In this document: positions 9,619-19,614 of the stretch, one piece after another
Layout: every line of letters starts with the position of its first letter
Position numbering within the stretch: the stretch's first letter is position 1
NCBI GenBank assembly: GCA_947475245.1
Contig: CANJLW010000017.1
Location: 1-64,000, forward strand
DNA: 64,000 bases
Direction: 5' to 3'
Origin: Acetobacteraceae bacterium
GTDB taxonomy: Bacteria; Pseudomonadota; Alphaproteobacteria; Acetobacterales; Acetobacteraceae
Made by a program: the position numbers and the translations under genes
The notes under the pieces: generated by a model
What the model saw: the letters and a program-made list of their open reading frames with translations, nothing else
Told to the model about the DNA's origin: nothing
The model's database searches: none

Positions 9619-9889
9619 TTGTTCCCCCCGGAACGGATGCCGGAATTGTCCGGTCGATCCTATGTTGTCGCAACAGACTAGGCGCGGGATGTCGACCTTG
9701 GCAAACAGCGCCCGCTGCACCGCCCGACGCAGGGTGGCCCAACCGCTCCCAGACCGATTTGGAATTGCTGCCCTGCAAATTTATGCAATGCCTCTGGCCT
9801 TTCGCTACGGTCTGAGGCAGGCTTAGAGAGTCGGCGATCCCAATGGGCTCGGACCGGCCAGAAAATGGGCACAGGGACACAGCGACACG
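9619..9889. promoter_or_regulatory. 271-bp divergent intergenic region between two ABC importer operons
   Basis: This gap separates the leftward livK and the rightward peptide-binding-protein gene, so it should carry both promoters. A short dyad TGTTG-tcg-CAACA lies at 9663-9675, about 45 bp upstream of livK. An AT-rich stretch near 9775-9795 could belong to the rightward promoter. I could not pick convincing -35/-10 pairs and see no small gene. Confidence 0.45.
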
Positions 9890-11491
9890 ATGGATCGTCG
9901 AGGATTCTTACGTACCGCCGCGCTCGGCGCGGTCGCGACGGCCGGCGGATTGGCCACGCCCAACCTGGCTCGGGCAGCGGATAACAAGGTCCTGCGATTT
10001 GTGCCGCAGGCAAACCTTGCGAACCTGGATCCGATCTGGACCACGCAATACGTCGTGCGCAACGGCTCCCTGCTGATCTGGGACATGCTGTATGGCGTGA
10101 ACGATAAGCTTGAGCCGCAACCGCAGATGGTGCAGTCGCACGACGTCAGCGCGGACTACAAGACCTGGACCTTCACGCTGCGCCCCGGCCTGAAGTTCCA
10201 CGACGGGGAGCCTGTGCGGTCCAAGGACGTGATCGCCAGCATCAACCGTTGGATGGCGCGTGACGCCACCATGGGCCTGCCGATCAAGCGCCGCCTCGAC
10301 GCACTGGAAGCAGTGGACGATGCGACGTTCCGGTTTCGGCTGAACCAACCCTATCCCAAGATGCTGTTCGCCCTGGGTAAAAGCAGCACGCCCTGCCTGT
10401 TCATCATGCCGGAACGGATCGCCTCGACCGACCCGTTCAAGCAGATCACCGAGTATGTCGGCTCCGGCCCGATGCGGTTCAACAAGAACGACTGGGTCCC
10501 CGGCTCCAAGGCGGTTTTCGAACGGTTCGACGGCTATGTACCGCGCGCGGAGAAAGCCAACTGGCTGTCCGGCGGCAAGCGGATGAATTTTGACCGGGTC
10601 GAGTGGCATATCCTGCCGGACTCCGCCACGGCCTCTGCCGCGTTGCAGAATAACGAGGTCGATTGGGTCGAAACCCCGTCGCCTGACCTGATTCCGCTGC
10701 TGCGCAAGGCTGCCGGCGTGAACGTGGATATCGCCGATCCCTTGGGCAATATCGGTTCCCTTCGATTGAACCACCTGCATCCGCCGTTCAACGATGTTCG
10801 GGCCCGCCGAGCAGTGCAAATGGCGCTGAGCCAGGAAGATTATATGCGCGCGGTCGTCGGCGACGACGAGACGTTGTGGAAGGGCGTTCCCGGCTATTTC
10901 ACGCCCGATACGCCTTTGTATACCGAGGTCGGCGGCGAGCCGCTGAAGGGCAAGCGCGACTACGAAGGCGCCAAGAAGCTGCTGAAAGAAGCCGGATATA
11001 ACGGGGAACCGATCATCCTGCTGGTCGCGACCGACGTGGCGATCACCAAGGCGCAAGGCGATGTGACCGCCGATCTGCTGAAGCGTATCGGCATGAACGT
11101 TCAGTACACGGCGCTCGACTGGGGCACGGTCGGACAGCGTCGCGCAAAGAAAGAAGCGCCGGCCGCGGGGGGATGGAACATTTTCCACACCTGGCACGCC
11201 GGGGCCGATTGCGTGAACCCCGCGCCCTATATCGCCCTGGATGCCGGCGGCGACACCGCCTGGTTCGGATGGCCGAAGTCCGAACTGGTGCAGGCGAAGA
11301 TCGCCGAGTGGTATGGAGCGCCCGACCTTGCCGCGGAAAAGAAAGTGATTGAAGAATTAAACAAAGCCGCGATGGAACATGTCGTCTACGTCCCGACCGG
11401 CTTCTTCAAGGGCTATCAGGCGTGGCGGAAAAGTGTAAGCGGTGTTGTAAAGGCACCGTTCCCGCTTTTCTGGGACGTGACCAAGGCCTGA
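9890..11491 (+). CDS. Oligopeptide-type ABC transporter substrate-binding protein (family 5), Tat-type leader
   Basis: A 533-residue SBP_bac_5 family protein. The leader MDRRGFLRTAALGAVATAGG has a canonical twin-arginine RRGFLR motif with cleavage expected after NLARA. The body shows family features such as WTFTLRPGLKFHDGEPVRSKDV and the hinge-to-lobe segment GPMRF. It would bind a peptide, opine, glycoside or similar ligand in the periplasm for the permeases encoded next. The gap to the next gene is 16 bp. The ligand cannot be told from sequence; DppA is only the fold analogue. Confidence 0.88.
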   Translation: MDRRGFLRTAALGAVATAGGLATPNLARAADNKVLRFVPQANLANLDPIWTTQYVVRNGSLLIWDMLYGVNDKLEPQPQMVQSHDVSADYKTWTFTLRPGLKFHDGEPVRSKDVIASINRWMARDATMGLPIKRRLDALEAVDDATFRFRLNQPYPKMLFALGKSSTPCLFIMPERIASTDPFKQITEYVGSGPMRFNKNDWVPGSKAVFERFDGYVPRAEKANWLSGGKRMNFDRVEWHILPDSATASAALQNNEVDWVETPSPDLIPLLRKAAGVNVDIADPLGNIGSLRLNHLHPPFNDVRARRAVQMALSQEDYMRAVVGDDETLWKGVPGYFTPDTPLYTEVGGEPLKGKRDYEGAKKLLKEAGYNGEPIILLVATDVAITKAQGDVTADLLKRIGMNVQYTALDWGTVGQRRAKKEAPAAGGWNIFHTWHAGADCVNPAPYIALDAGGDTAWFGWPKSELVQAKIAEWYGAPDLAAEKKVIEELNKAAMEHVVYVPTGFFKGYQAWRKSVSGVVKAPFPLFWDVTKA

Positions 11492-11507
11492 GTGGAGCGA
11501 AGCACGG

Positions 11508-12449
11508 ATGCTTTCCTACGTAACCCGTCGCATCATCGCGACCATTCCGGTGGTCCTGATTGTTGCCTTCTTTGTGTTCAGCCTCCTGTACCTCGCGCCG
11601 GGCGATCCGGCGGCGATCATCGCCGGCGATCAGGCGACTCCGGCCGACGTAGACCGGATCCGCGAATCGCTGGGGCTTGATCGTCCCTTCCTGGTCCGGT
11701 TTTTCGACTGGCTCTGGCGCATCTTACAGGGTGACCTCGGAACGTCGATCTTCACCAATCTGCCGGTCAGTCACATGATCCAGCAGCGGATCGAGCCGAC
11801 CTTGTCGCTGATGGTCCTGACGCTGTTCCTGTCGCTGTCCTGCGCCATCCCGATGGGCGTGATCGCGGCGTGGAAGCATGGTACCTGGGTTGATCGCGCC
11901 GTGATGATGACCGCGGTGTTCGGTTTCTCCACGCCGGTTTTCGTCATCGGCTATTTGCTGGCCTATTTCTTCGCGTTGAAGCTGGATTGGCTGCCGGTGC
12001 AGGGGTTCACCTCGATCTCCCACGGGTTGTTCCCGTTCCTACGCAACCTGATCCTACCGGCGGTGGCACTGGGCCTTGTTTATATGGCGCTGATCGCGCG
12101 TATCACCCGCGCCACAATGCTTGATGTGCTGTCGCAGGATTACGTTCGCACCGCCAAGGCCAAGGGCGTCGGGCAGCGCGGCATCCTGTTCCTGCACGCG
12201 CTGAAGAACGCCGCCGTGCCGATCGTGACCATCGTCGGTATCGGTTTCGCCGCGCTGATCGGCGGCGCCGTGGTGACGGAAAGCGTGTTCGCCATCCCCG
12301 GCCTCGGCCGACTGACGGTGGATGCAATCCTGCGGCGCGACTACCCGGTTATTCAGGGCGTCGTGCTGCTGTTCAGCTGCGTTTACGTTCTGGTCAATCT
12401 CGGTGTTGACCTTCTGTACACCCTGTTCGATCCGAGGATACGGTATTGA
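11508..12449 (+). CDS. Oligopeptide-type ABC transporter permease, DppB-like
   Basis: A 313-residue permease beginning MLSYVTRRIIATIPVVLIV, the usual first helix of DppB/OppB/GsiC proteins. It has the LAPGDPAAIIAGDQAT extracytoplasmic motif and the cytoplasmic EAA loop near DYVRTAKAKGVGQRGILFLHALKNA. Six transmembrane segments are expected. Its stop overlaps the TTG start of the next permease. Confidence 0.9.
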   Translation: MLSYVTRRIIATIPVVLIVAFFVFSLLYLAPGDPAAIIAGDQATPADVDRIRESLGLDRPFLVRFFDWLWRILQGDLGTSIFTNLPVSHMIQQRIEPTLSLMVLTLFLSLSCAIPMGVIAAWKHGTWVDRAVMMTAVFGFSTPVFVIGYLLAYFFALKLDWLPVQGFTSISHGLFPFLRNLILPAVALGLVYMALIARITRATMLDVLSQDYVRTAKAKGVGQRGILFLHALKNAAVPIVTIVGIGFAALIGGAVVTESVFAIPGLGRLTVDAILRRDYPVIQGVVLLFSCVYVLVNLGVDLLYTLFDPRIRY

Positions 12450-13354
12450 GCGCGACCTCTTCTTCCGGCGAGTACCTCGCCGCGCCCGTTCTGCCCAATG
12501 TGCTGCCGACGCCGAAAGAGCGTGGCAAAATCATGGGGTTCATCCATCGTCATCCCACGATCGTCATCGGGGGCACGCTGGTCGCGATCATGGTATTGAT
12601 CGCGGTCTTCGCCCCGCTGCTGTGGACAAAAGACCCGACCGCGCTGGCTCCGGCGCGCCGCACGCGCGAACCGTCGGACCTCTATTGGTTCGGCACCGAC
12701 ATGCTCGGTCGCGACGTTTACTCGCGCGTCCTGTATGGAGCGCGCGTTTCGCTCCTGGTTGGTTTCTCCGTCGCCACGCTCGCGGCGATCATCGGCACGA
12801 CGCTGGGCCTGATCGCGGGCTTTACCCGTTCGGTCGATGCCATCGTCATGCGCGTTATGGACGGGTTGATGTCCATCCCGCCGATCCTGCTGGCCATCGC
12901 CCTGATGGCGCTGACACGCGCGTCGGTTAAGAACGTGATCATCGCGATCTCCATCGCCGAGTTCCCGCGCGTCTGCCGCCTTGTGCGCGGCGTCGTGCTG
13001 AGTTTGCGCGAACAGCCTTATGTCGAAGCGGCCATCGCGTCGGGCACCAAGGTACCGGTGATCATCTGGAAGCACATTCTGCCGAACACGCTGGCCCCGC
13101 TGATGGTGCAAGCCACCTTCATCTGCGCATCGGCGATGATTACCGAAGCGACGTTGTCGTTCATCGGTGCCGGCACGCCGCCGATCATCCCAAGCTGGGG
13201 CAACATCATGGCAGAGGGCCGAGCGCTCTGGCAGGTGAAACCTTATATTGTGTTTTTCCCGGCGATTTTCCTGTCCATCACCGTACTCGCGGTGAACCTC
13301 CTCGGCGATGGTCTGCGCGACGCGCTTGACCCGCGCCTGGCAAAGCGGCTGTAG
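12446..13354 (+). CDS. Oligopeptide-type ABC transporter permease, DppC-like, TTG start
   Basis: A 302-residue permease with the DppC landmarks [22 protein letters not shown] and [19 protein letters not shown], and the EAA loop [11 protein letters not shown]. The start is a TTG at 12446 that overlaps the dppB-like stop; a GAGGA ribosome site at 12434-12438 gives ideal spacing, so this start is well supported. The N-terminal 30 residues before the first helix are longer than in E. coli DppC. It forms the channel with the DppB-like partner. Confidence 0.88.
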   Translation: MSATSSSGEYLAAPVLPNVLPTPKERGKIMGFIHRHPTIVIGGTLVAIMVLIAVFAPLLWTKDPTALAPARRTREPSDLYWFGTDMLGRDVYSRVLYGARVSLLVGFSVATLAAIIGTTLGLIAGFTRSVDAIVMRVMDGLMSIPPILLAIALMALTRASVKNVIIAISIAEFPRVCRLVRGVVLSLREQPYVEAAIASGTKVPVIIWKHILPNTLAPLMVQATFICASAMITEATLSFIGAGTPPIIPSWGNIMAEGRALWQVKPYIVFFPAIFLSITVLAVNLLGDGLRDALDPRLAKRL

Positions 13355-13359
13355 AACCA

Positions 13360-14345
<986 letters not shown>

Positions 14346-14349
<4 letters not shown>

Positions 14350-15356
14350 GCGATACTCGCCCCCTGCTTGAGGTCAGCAACCTCAAGAAGCATTTCCCGA
14401 TCCATGGCGGCCTGCTGGGTCAGGTCACCGCCAAGGTCTATGCCGTCGACGGTATCAGCTTCGATATCGCGCGCGGTGAAACGCTGTCGTTGGTCGGCGA
14501 ATCCGGCTGCGGCAAATCCACTGTCGGCAAGGCGATCCTGCGGCTGTACGACATCACCGACGGAGAGGTGAAACTCGACGGCGCGCGTATCGACAACATG
14601 CCCGCCAGCAAGCTGCGCCCGATTCGTCAGCGCATCCAGGTCGTGTTCCAGGACCCGTTCAGCAGTCTGAACCCGCGCATGAAAGTGCGCGACATCCTGG
14701 CCGAACCGCTGATCAATTTCGGCATCGTCCACGGCCGTCAGGAATTGACCAAACGGGTCGAGGAACTGATGGACAAGGTCCGTCTGCCACGCGACTCGAT
14801 CTGGCGCTACCCGCATGAATTCTCCGGCGGTCAGCGCCAGCGTATCGGTATCGCCCGCGCTCTGGCACCTGGTTCCGACCTGATCATCTGCGATGAGGCC
14901 GTGTCCGCGCTCGACGTTTCGGTCAAGGCGCAGATCATCAACCTTCTCGTGGACCTGCAAGACGAACTCGGCCTTGCGCTGCTGTTCATCAGCCACGACC
15001 TCGCGACGGTGGAGCACCTGACACATCGCGTCGCCGTGATGTATCTCGGCAAAATCGTCGAGCTGACCGATCGCCGGACGCTGTTCTCCAAGTCCCATCA
15101 TCCATACACACGGGCGCTGTTGTCCGCGGTGCCGGTGCCCGATCCGACTGCGCCACGCAATCGCGTGATCCTGACCGGCGACGTGCCCAGCCCGATCAAC
15201 CCACCGAACGGATGCCGCTTCCATACCCGGTGCCCTCTGGCATTCGATAAGTGCCGGACGGAAGAACCAATACTGCGAACGGTCGGCACCGGGCACCAAT
15301 CCGCCTGCCATCTGACCCACGCCCCAGGGGATCAGGTGATGCCGGTCGCTTCGTAA
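14346..15356 (+). CDS. Oligopeptide-type ABC transporter ATPase, DppF-like
   Basis: A 336-residue ATPase starting at the ATG that overlaps the preceding stop (ATGA). It has Walker [22 protein letters not shown], signature [15 protein letters not shown] and Walker [13 protein letters not shown], where Ala replaces the usual Pro after DE. A C-terminal C-x-FHTRCP-x-C pattern marks the oligopeptide ATPase family. A 31-bp stretch around the P-loop (14491-14521) is identical to 32011-32041 in the second DppF-like gene. It ends the five-gene importer operon. Confidence 0.9.
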
Positions 15357-15360
15357 TGTC

Positions 15361-15380
15361 CACGCGGCACTGCCCGCGTG
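15361..15380 (+). terminator. Short hairpin after the peptide importer operon
   Basis: A 7-bp GC-rich stem CACGCGG / CCGCGTG (15361-15367 and 15374-15380) with a 6-nt loop starts 4 bp after the last ABC gene and is followed by TTTGAC. It may be a weak terminator. The right arm contains the GTG proposed as the start of the next gene, so it could also limit initiation there. Confidence 0.45.
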
Positions 15381-17636
15381 TTTGACAATGCCGAAGGCTT
15401 CGCCCATCCACCAATACGCCCGCTTCTGTGCGTATTGGTGGATGTGGAAGAAGAGTTCGACTGGGATGCACCACTGCCTCATGGCTCCCCCCAGGTCGAA
15501 ACGGTCGCTCGACTTTCACGTGCCCATGGCATCTTCGCCCATTACCGGGTCCGCCCGACCTATCTGACAACCTATCCCGTCGCGGCCGATGCAAAGGCGT
15601 CCGGCACGATCCGCGAATGGCTGACCGACGGACTGTGCGATGTCGGTGCCCACCTCCATCCATGGGTCACCGGACCGTTCAGTGTCGGGCCGGAACGCAA
15701 TGAGTCGTTCCCCGGCAACCTGCCGAGAGAGATGGAACGCGAGAAACTGCTGCGTCTGAGTGAGGCCGTGGAAGTCGGGTTCGGCGTCAGGCCGATCACC
15801 TACCGGGCCGGACGCTATGGCTTCGGATCCAACACCGCGGACCTGCTTGCCGAAGCAGGCTACCAGATCGATACCAGCCTGATGCCGCGAACCTCTTACG
15901 GGTCGCAGGGCGGGCCGGATTTCTCCGCGCTCGACTGCGATCCATTTTGGTTTGGTCCCAACCGATCGCTGCTGGAGTTGCCGGTAACGCGGACATTGGT
16001 CGGTCTGGGCGGGAACGCCATGCCGACCTTGGACAGGCTCAGCAATCGGCCGTTCCTTCGGGGACTGCATATGGGTTCCGTCCTGGCGCGCGCGCGATTG
16101 TCGGAACGGTTGACGCTGTCGCCGGAGGGTATGGATCTGGCGTCGATGCAGCGCCTGGCCCGGGCGCTGATCGCGCGAGGGACGCGCATCTTCACATTGA
16201 ACTACCACAGCCCATCCCTGACCCCCGGCCATACACCCTATGTGCGCGACGATCGCGACCTGGCGATCTTTCTGGATCGCCTGTCGGGGTTCCTGGCGTT
16301 CTTCCGCGATGAACTGGGCGGCGCATTTGTCACCCCGCCGCAACTGCGCGATATGTTGCGCTACGGAACGACCGAAACCGCCGCGGTGCCGCCGCGCCAT
16401 ATCCCGACGCGCATCGCAGGAGAGCAGCGCTGTCTTGTTGTGGCCGCGACATTCCCGCCAATGCATGGCGGATCGGCGATCGTCTACGACAGCCTGGGCC
16501 GTTTCAGCGACGGCCGCGTGTCGGTTCTGTCGTCGCGCACCGATTATCGCACCGGTCTACCGATCGAAGGCTGGCGAGAGAGTGACGATCTGGCACCATT
16601 CCCGGTACATCGCGTCCCCCTGCTGCGAACCCGACTGACGCCATCCGCCGTTGGTCCACTATCGCGCGTGCTGAACATGGGACGGGATGTGATGTTGCGC
16701 GCATCCCTGCTTGCGCGCATCCGGTCTCTGATCCGCCGGGAACGCATCGACACGATTTGCATCGGCGAACTTGTCGCCAATGGTTGGCTGGCGCGCATGG
16801 CCAGCCTCTTGTTCGGTGTCAGGACGATCATTTACGTCCATGGCGAGGAAATTAGTACCCGGACCCGCTACGATCAGCGCGGGGTGCGACGCCGACGATT
16901 TCTGCGTCATGCCGACGGTGTTGTCGCCGTAAGTCGTTTCACGCGCGACTATCTGATTTCCGGCTTTGGCGTGCCGACCGACAAGGTTGCCTTGATCCCC
17001 AACGGCGTCGATACGGCACGCTTTGTCCCGCGTCCACGCCGAGCGGACCTGGTCCAACGGTACGGTCTGGCCGACAAACGCGTGTTGCTGACGGTCGGTC
17101 GCCTGTATGCGCGCAAGGGCGCGGATCGCGTGATCGAAAGCCTGCCCGCGCTGCGGCGCGATATTCCCAACCTAGTCTATCTGATCGTGGGCGAAGGACC
17201 TTACCGCGCGATATTGAGCGAACGGGCGGAGAGCCTGGGCGTATCGCATGCGGTGATCTTTACCGGGGAATTGCCGGACGACGAACTGGTCGATCACTAC
17301 GCGCTGGCCGATGCTTTCGTGATGGCGAACCGCGAAATGCCGGATGGAGACACCGAGGGATTCGGCCTGGTCTTTCTGGAGGCCAACGCCTGCGGCGTGC
17401 CCGTCGTCGCCGGTTCGGCCGGCGGCAGTCCGGACGCGGTCAAGGACGGTATCAATGGGCTGCTCATCGACGGCAACGATCCCAACGCGATCGCCGCCGC
17501 GGTCGGAGCGATTTTGCGGGATTCAAACCTCGCCGAACAACTGTCCACCACAGGATTGACCGTCGCGCGCGAGGCCGATTGGAGCAGTCGGGTCAGCGAT
17601 TTCCTGCGCTTCGTTGATCGTCTGGGGAAGCAATAA
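15378..17636 (+). CDS. Fusion of WalW-type polysaccharide deacetylase and family 4 glycosyltransferase
   Basis: A 752-residue two-domain protein. Residues about 15-335 form a WalW/NodB-fold deacetylase-like domain: DVEEEFDW at 22-29, GAHLHPWVT, RAGRYG and NYHSPSLTPG. Residues about 355-750 form a GT-B glycosyltransferase of family 4: VHGEEISTRTRY, VGRLYARKGADRVIE, and the donor-site segment EGFGLVFLEANACGVPVV. No signal peptide or membrane helix is obvious, so it probably acts at the cytoplasmic membrane face on a nucleotide sugar and a lipid-linked glycan. GTG at 15378 is the best start because the first deacetylase strand follows within 15 codons, but it is weakly supported. Confidence 0.8.
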   Translation: MFDNAEGFAHPPIRPLLCVLVDVEEEFDWDAPLPHGSPQVETVARLSRAHGIFAHYRVRPTYLTTYPVAADAKASGTIREWLTDGLCDVGAHLHPWVTGPFSVGPERNESFPGNLPREMEREKLLRLSEAVEVGFGVRPITYRAGRYGFGSNTADLLAEAGYQIDTSLMPRTSYGSQGGPDFSALDCDPFWFGPNRSLLELPVTRTLVGLGGNAMPTLDRLSNRPFLRGLHMGSVLARARLSERLTLSPEGMDLASMQRLARALIARGTRIFTLNYHSPSLTPGHTPYVRDDRDLAIFLDRLSGFLAFFRDELGGAFVTPPQLRDMLRYGTTETAAVPPRHIPTRIAGEQRCLVVAATFPPMHGGSAIVYDSLGRFSDGRVSVLSSRTDYRTGLPIEGWRESDDLAPFPVHRVPLLRTRLTPSAVGPLSRVLNMGRDVMLRASLLARIRSLIRRERIDTICIGELVANGWLARMASLLFGVRTIIYVHGEEISTRTRYDQRGVRRRRFLRHADGVVAVSRFTRDYLISGFGVPTDKVALIPNGVDTARFVPRPRRADLVQRYGLADKRVLLTVGRLYARKGADRVIESLPALRRDIPNLVYLIVGEGPYRAILSERAESLGVSHAVIFTGELPDDELVDHYALADAFVMANREMPDGDTEGFGLVFLEANACGVPVVAGSAGGSPDAVKDGINGLLIDGNDPNAIAAAVGAILRDSNLAEQLSTTGLTVAREADWSSRVSDFLRFVDRLGKQ
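15405..15444 (+). promoter_or_regulatory. Perfect 15-bp inverted repeat in the first codons of the deacetylase-glycosyltransferase gene
   Basis: CATCCACCAATACGC (15405-15419) is exactly complementary to 15430-15444 around a 10-nt loop. It lies in codons 10-23 of the proposed reading frame and is far stronger than expected by chance. It could be a translational control hairpin, an attenuator, or a protein-binding site. Confidence 0.6.
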
Positions 17637-17637
17637 T

Positions 17638-19614
17638 TTACCGGCGCTCCGACGCACGCAAATCGTCTCGCACGGAACTCCAGGTCGCGCAGACGCCACC
17701 GATTTCCTCGGTGAAGAACGCATAGAACGCGTCGAGCCAGCGTAGGAACGCCTCCAGGTCGGCCTGAGTACGGACGTACGGCGTATTGCCAGGTTCCAAC
17801 GACGGGCTGTGATAGGTCAGTACGAACACCTTGTGGCCGTGATCGGCCATGTGACGTACCAGGCGCTGCGCTTCATCGATGGCGATGCCTTCGGGGGTGA
17901 GCTTGATTCGCTCCAACAGGCCAAGGCGGGCCATGACCGACGGAATGCCGACGGATTCGCTGCGCCGCCCGAACATGCGGGCAGTCATCCATGACGGCAG
18001 CGCGGTCGCCATGCCGACGAAAGCGGCGGAGATCGGCAGTTCAAGGATCGTCTGTTCCCGGTCGATCCAATAGGGATGCGCGGTCATGCGGCGGAAATCC
18101 GGGCCGCCCTGATCGTCGAAGCTCCAACAGGGCACGACGCTCATGTCTGCCTGATAGCCGAAATGGCGCAGGATGTTGCCGGTATTCGGTCCGGCCCCAT
18201 AGCGCCCGGCGCGGAACGCTCGCGGCGTGATCCCGAACGCTGCCTGCAACTCCCCGGTCAGGACCTGAACCTTGGAGAATTCCAGCGCGGCGGGCAGATT
18301 GCCGTGATAGCTGTTGCGCGGTGAGACCGACTCGATAAAGGGCGGTGTGACCCAGGGATGCAACTGGGCGCCGATCTCACAATGCCCCCCTTGCAACAAC
18401 TCCTTCAGCGGCGCTCGTCCCTCATCCTGGGAAGCGACGGGATGATCGACCATATAGGTCGGCACCACGCCGTATAGTTCGAAGATGCGATGCGCAAGGT
18501 GCTGTGAGCGCATCGAGGTCACATCGGTGAAGGCTCTGGACAAAGGACGGGTCCAGTCGAAATCCTCCTCCGCGTCGATGGTCGTGATGAGTACGGGGCG
18601 CTTCAGCGCGTCGATACGGGCTGGGGTATGGAACGCCGGATCGATGATCGAAGCGCGCATATGGGCGGGATCGATCTGCCACCCATCCTCGTTCGGCCCG
18701 TTCGTTTGACCAGATTCCGGCGAGGGCGCGGAACGGCTCCGCTCCAGCAATCGGATCGTATTGCGTCGGATATCGAGCACCTGCTGCGGCGCGGCGGAGG
18801 CCAGCAGACGCGCCGCGTGGCGCATGTTCGGTTCCTGCGAAAATGCCCGCCAGAACAATCGCCGAGCGACCGGAAGATCGCGTTCGAAGAGCGCCTTGCC
18901 GCCGAATTCGAAGAGCACGCGGGTTTGTTTATGGCGCACCATCTCCCGCGACAGGTTCAGTTTTTGGCCCAAATCCTCCACATTGAACAACGATGCCTTC
19001 ATGAAGCGCTCGGAGTTCGAGGAGATGCCGATCCCGCGTGTGTAATGTACCAATACGCGCGGGCATGTTCTGATGATGGAGTCGGACGCTGCGACACGGA
19101 CCCAGAAGTTATAGTCCTCGACGCTGATGAGTTCCTTCGCTTCGTTGAAGCCTCCAAGAGCCTGGAACACCGAACGACGAATCAGGACGGACGAATTGAT
19201 GATCCAATTGCGATCCCAGAGATGCTCGAAGGTCAGCCTGTCCGGCACCTGATCGTTTCGATGATCGGGTAGGCAATGGATCATGCCGATGTTGGGCTCG
19301 GTGGCCAGGGCAAGTTGCTCGCGCAGCTTTTCCGGCAACCACCAATCGTCGGCATCCAGCAGCGCGAGCCAGTCTCCCTTGGCCTGCAGGGCGCCGAGAT
19401 TGCGGGCGGAGGCCGGCCCGCCGTTCGGCTTCCGGATCAACCGGACGGGCGGCGGCATGGCTTCGACCACTTCCGCCGTGCGGTCCTTGGACCCGTCGTC
19501 GACGATCAGAATTTCAAGCGCGGGATGCGATTGCGCCAAGACGCTGTCCACGGCGCGCGCAATATGGGCCGCGGCGTTGTAGGCCGGGATGATCACGCTT
19601 ACCGTGTCAGCCAT
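17638..19614 (-). CDS. Fusion of family 2 glycosyltransferase and WalW-type polysaccharide deacetylase
   Basis: A 658-residue protein with the domain order reversed relative to its convergent neighbour. Residues 1 to about 230 are a GT-A family 2 transferase: VSVIIPAYNAAAHIARAVDS, VDDGSKDRT and the metal-binding DADDWW. Residues about 340-650 are the WalW-type domain: TIDAEEDFDW, GAQLHPWVTPPF, RAGRYG and TYHSPSLEPG. Compared with the neighbour, the first His of the AHLHPW motif is Gln. The start overlaps the stop of the upstream family 4 transferase by 8 bp, making it the last gene of a five-gene leftward operon. The stop is one base from the stop of the 15378 gene. Confidence 0.82.
   Translation of the reverse strand: MADTVSVIIPAYNAAAHIARAVDSVLAQSHPALEILIVDDGSKDRTAEVVEAMPPPVRLIRKPNGGPASARNLGALQAKGDWLALLDADDWWLPEKLREQLALATEPNIGMIHCLPDHRNDQVPDRLTFEHLWDRNWIINSSVLIRRSVFQALGGFNEAKELISVEDYNFWVRVAASDSIIRTCPRVLVHYTRGIGISSNSERFMKASLFNVEDLGQKLNLSREMVRHKQTRVLFEFGGKALFERDLPVARRLFWRAFSQEPNMRHAARLLASAAPQQVLDIRRNTIRLLERSRSAPSPESGQTNGPNEDGWQIDPAHMRASIIDPAFHTPARIDALKRPVLITTIDAEEDFDWTRPLSRAFTDVTSMRSQHLAHRIFELYGVVPTYMVDHPVASQDEGRAPLKELLQGGHCEIGAQLHPWVTPPFIESVSPRNSYHGNLPAALEFSKVQVLTGELQAAFGITPRAFRAGRYGAGPNTGNILRHFGYQADMSVVPCWSFDDQGGPDFRRMTAHPYWIDREQTILELPISAAFVGMATALPSWMTARMFGRRSESVGIPSVMARLGLLERIKLTPEGIAIDEAQRLVRHMADHGHKVFVLTYHSPSLEPGNTPYVRTQADLEAFLRWLDAFYAFFTEEIGGVCATWSSVRDDLRASERR

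Noticed and set aside
9663-9675. Dyad TGTTG-tcg-CAACA upstream of livK
   Set aside because: Too short to claim as an operator on its own; noted only in the intergenic entry.
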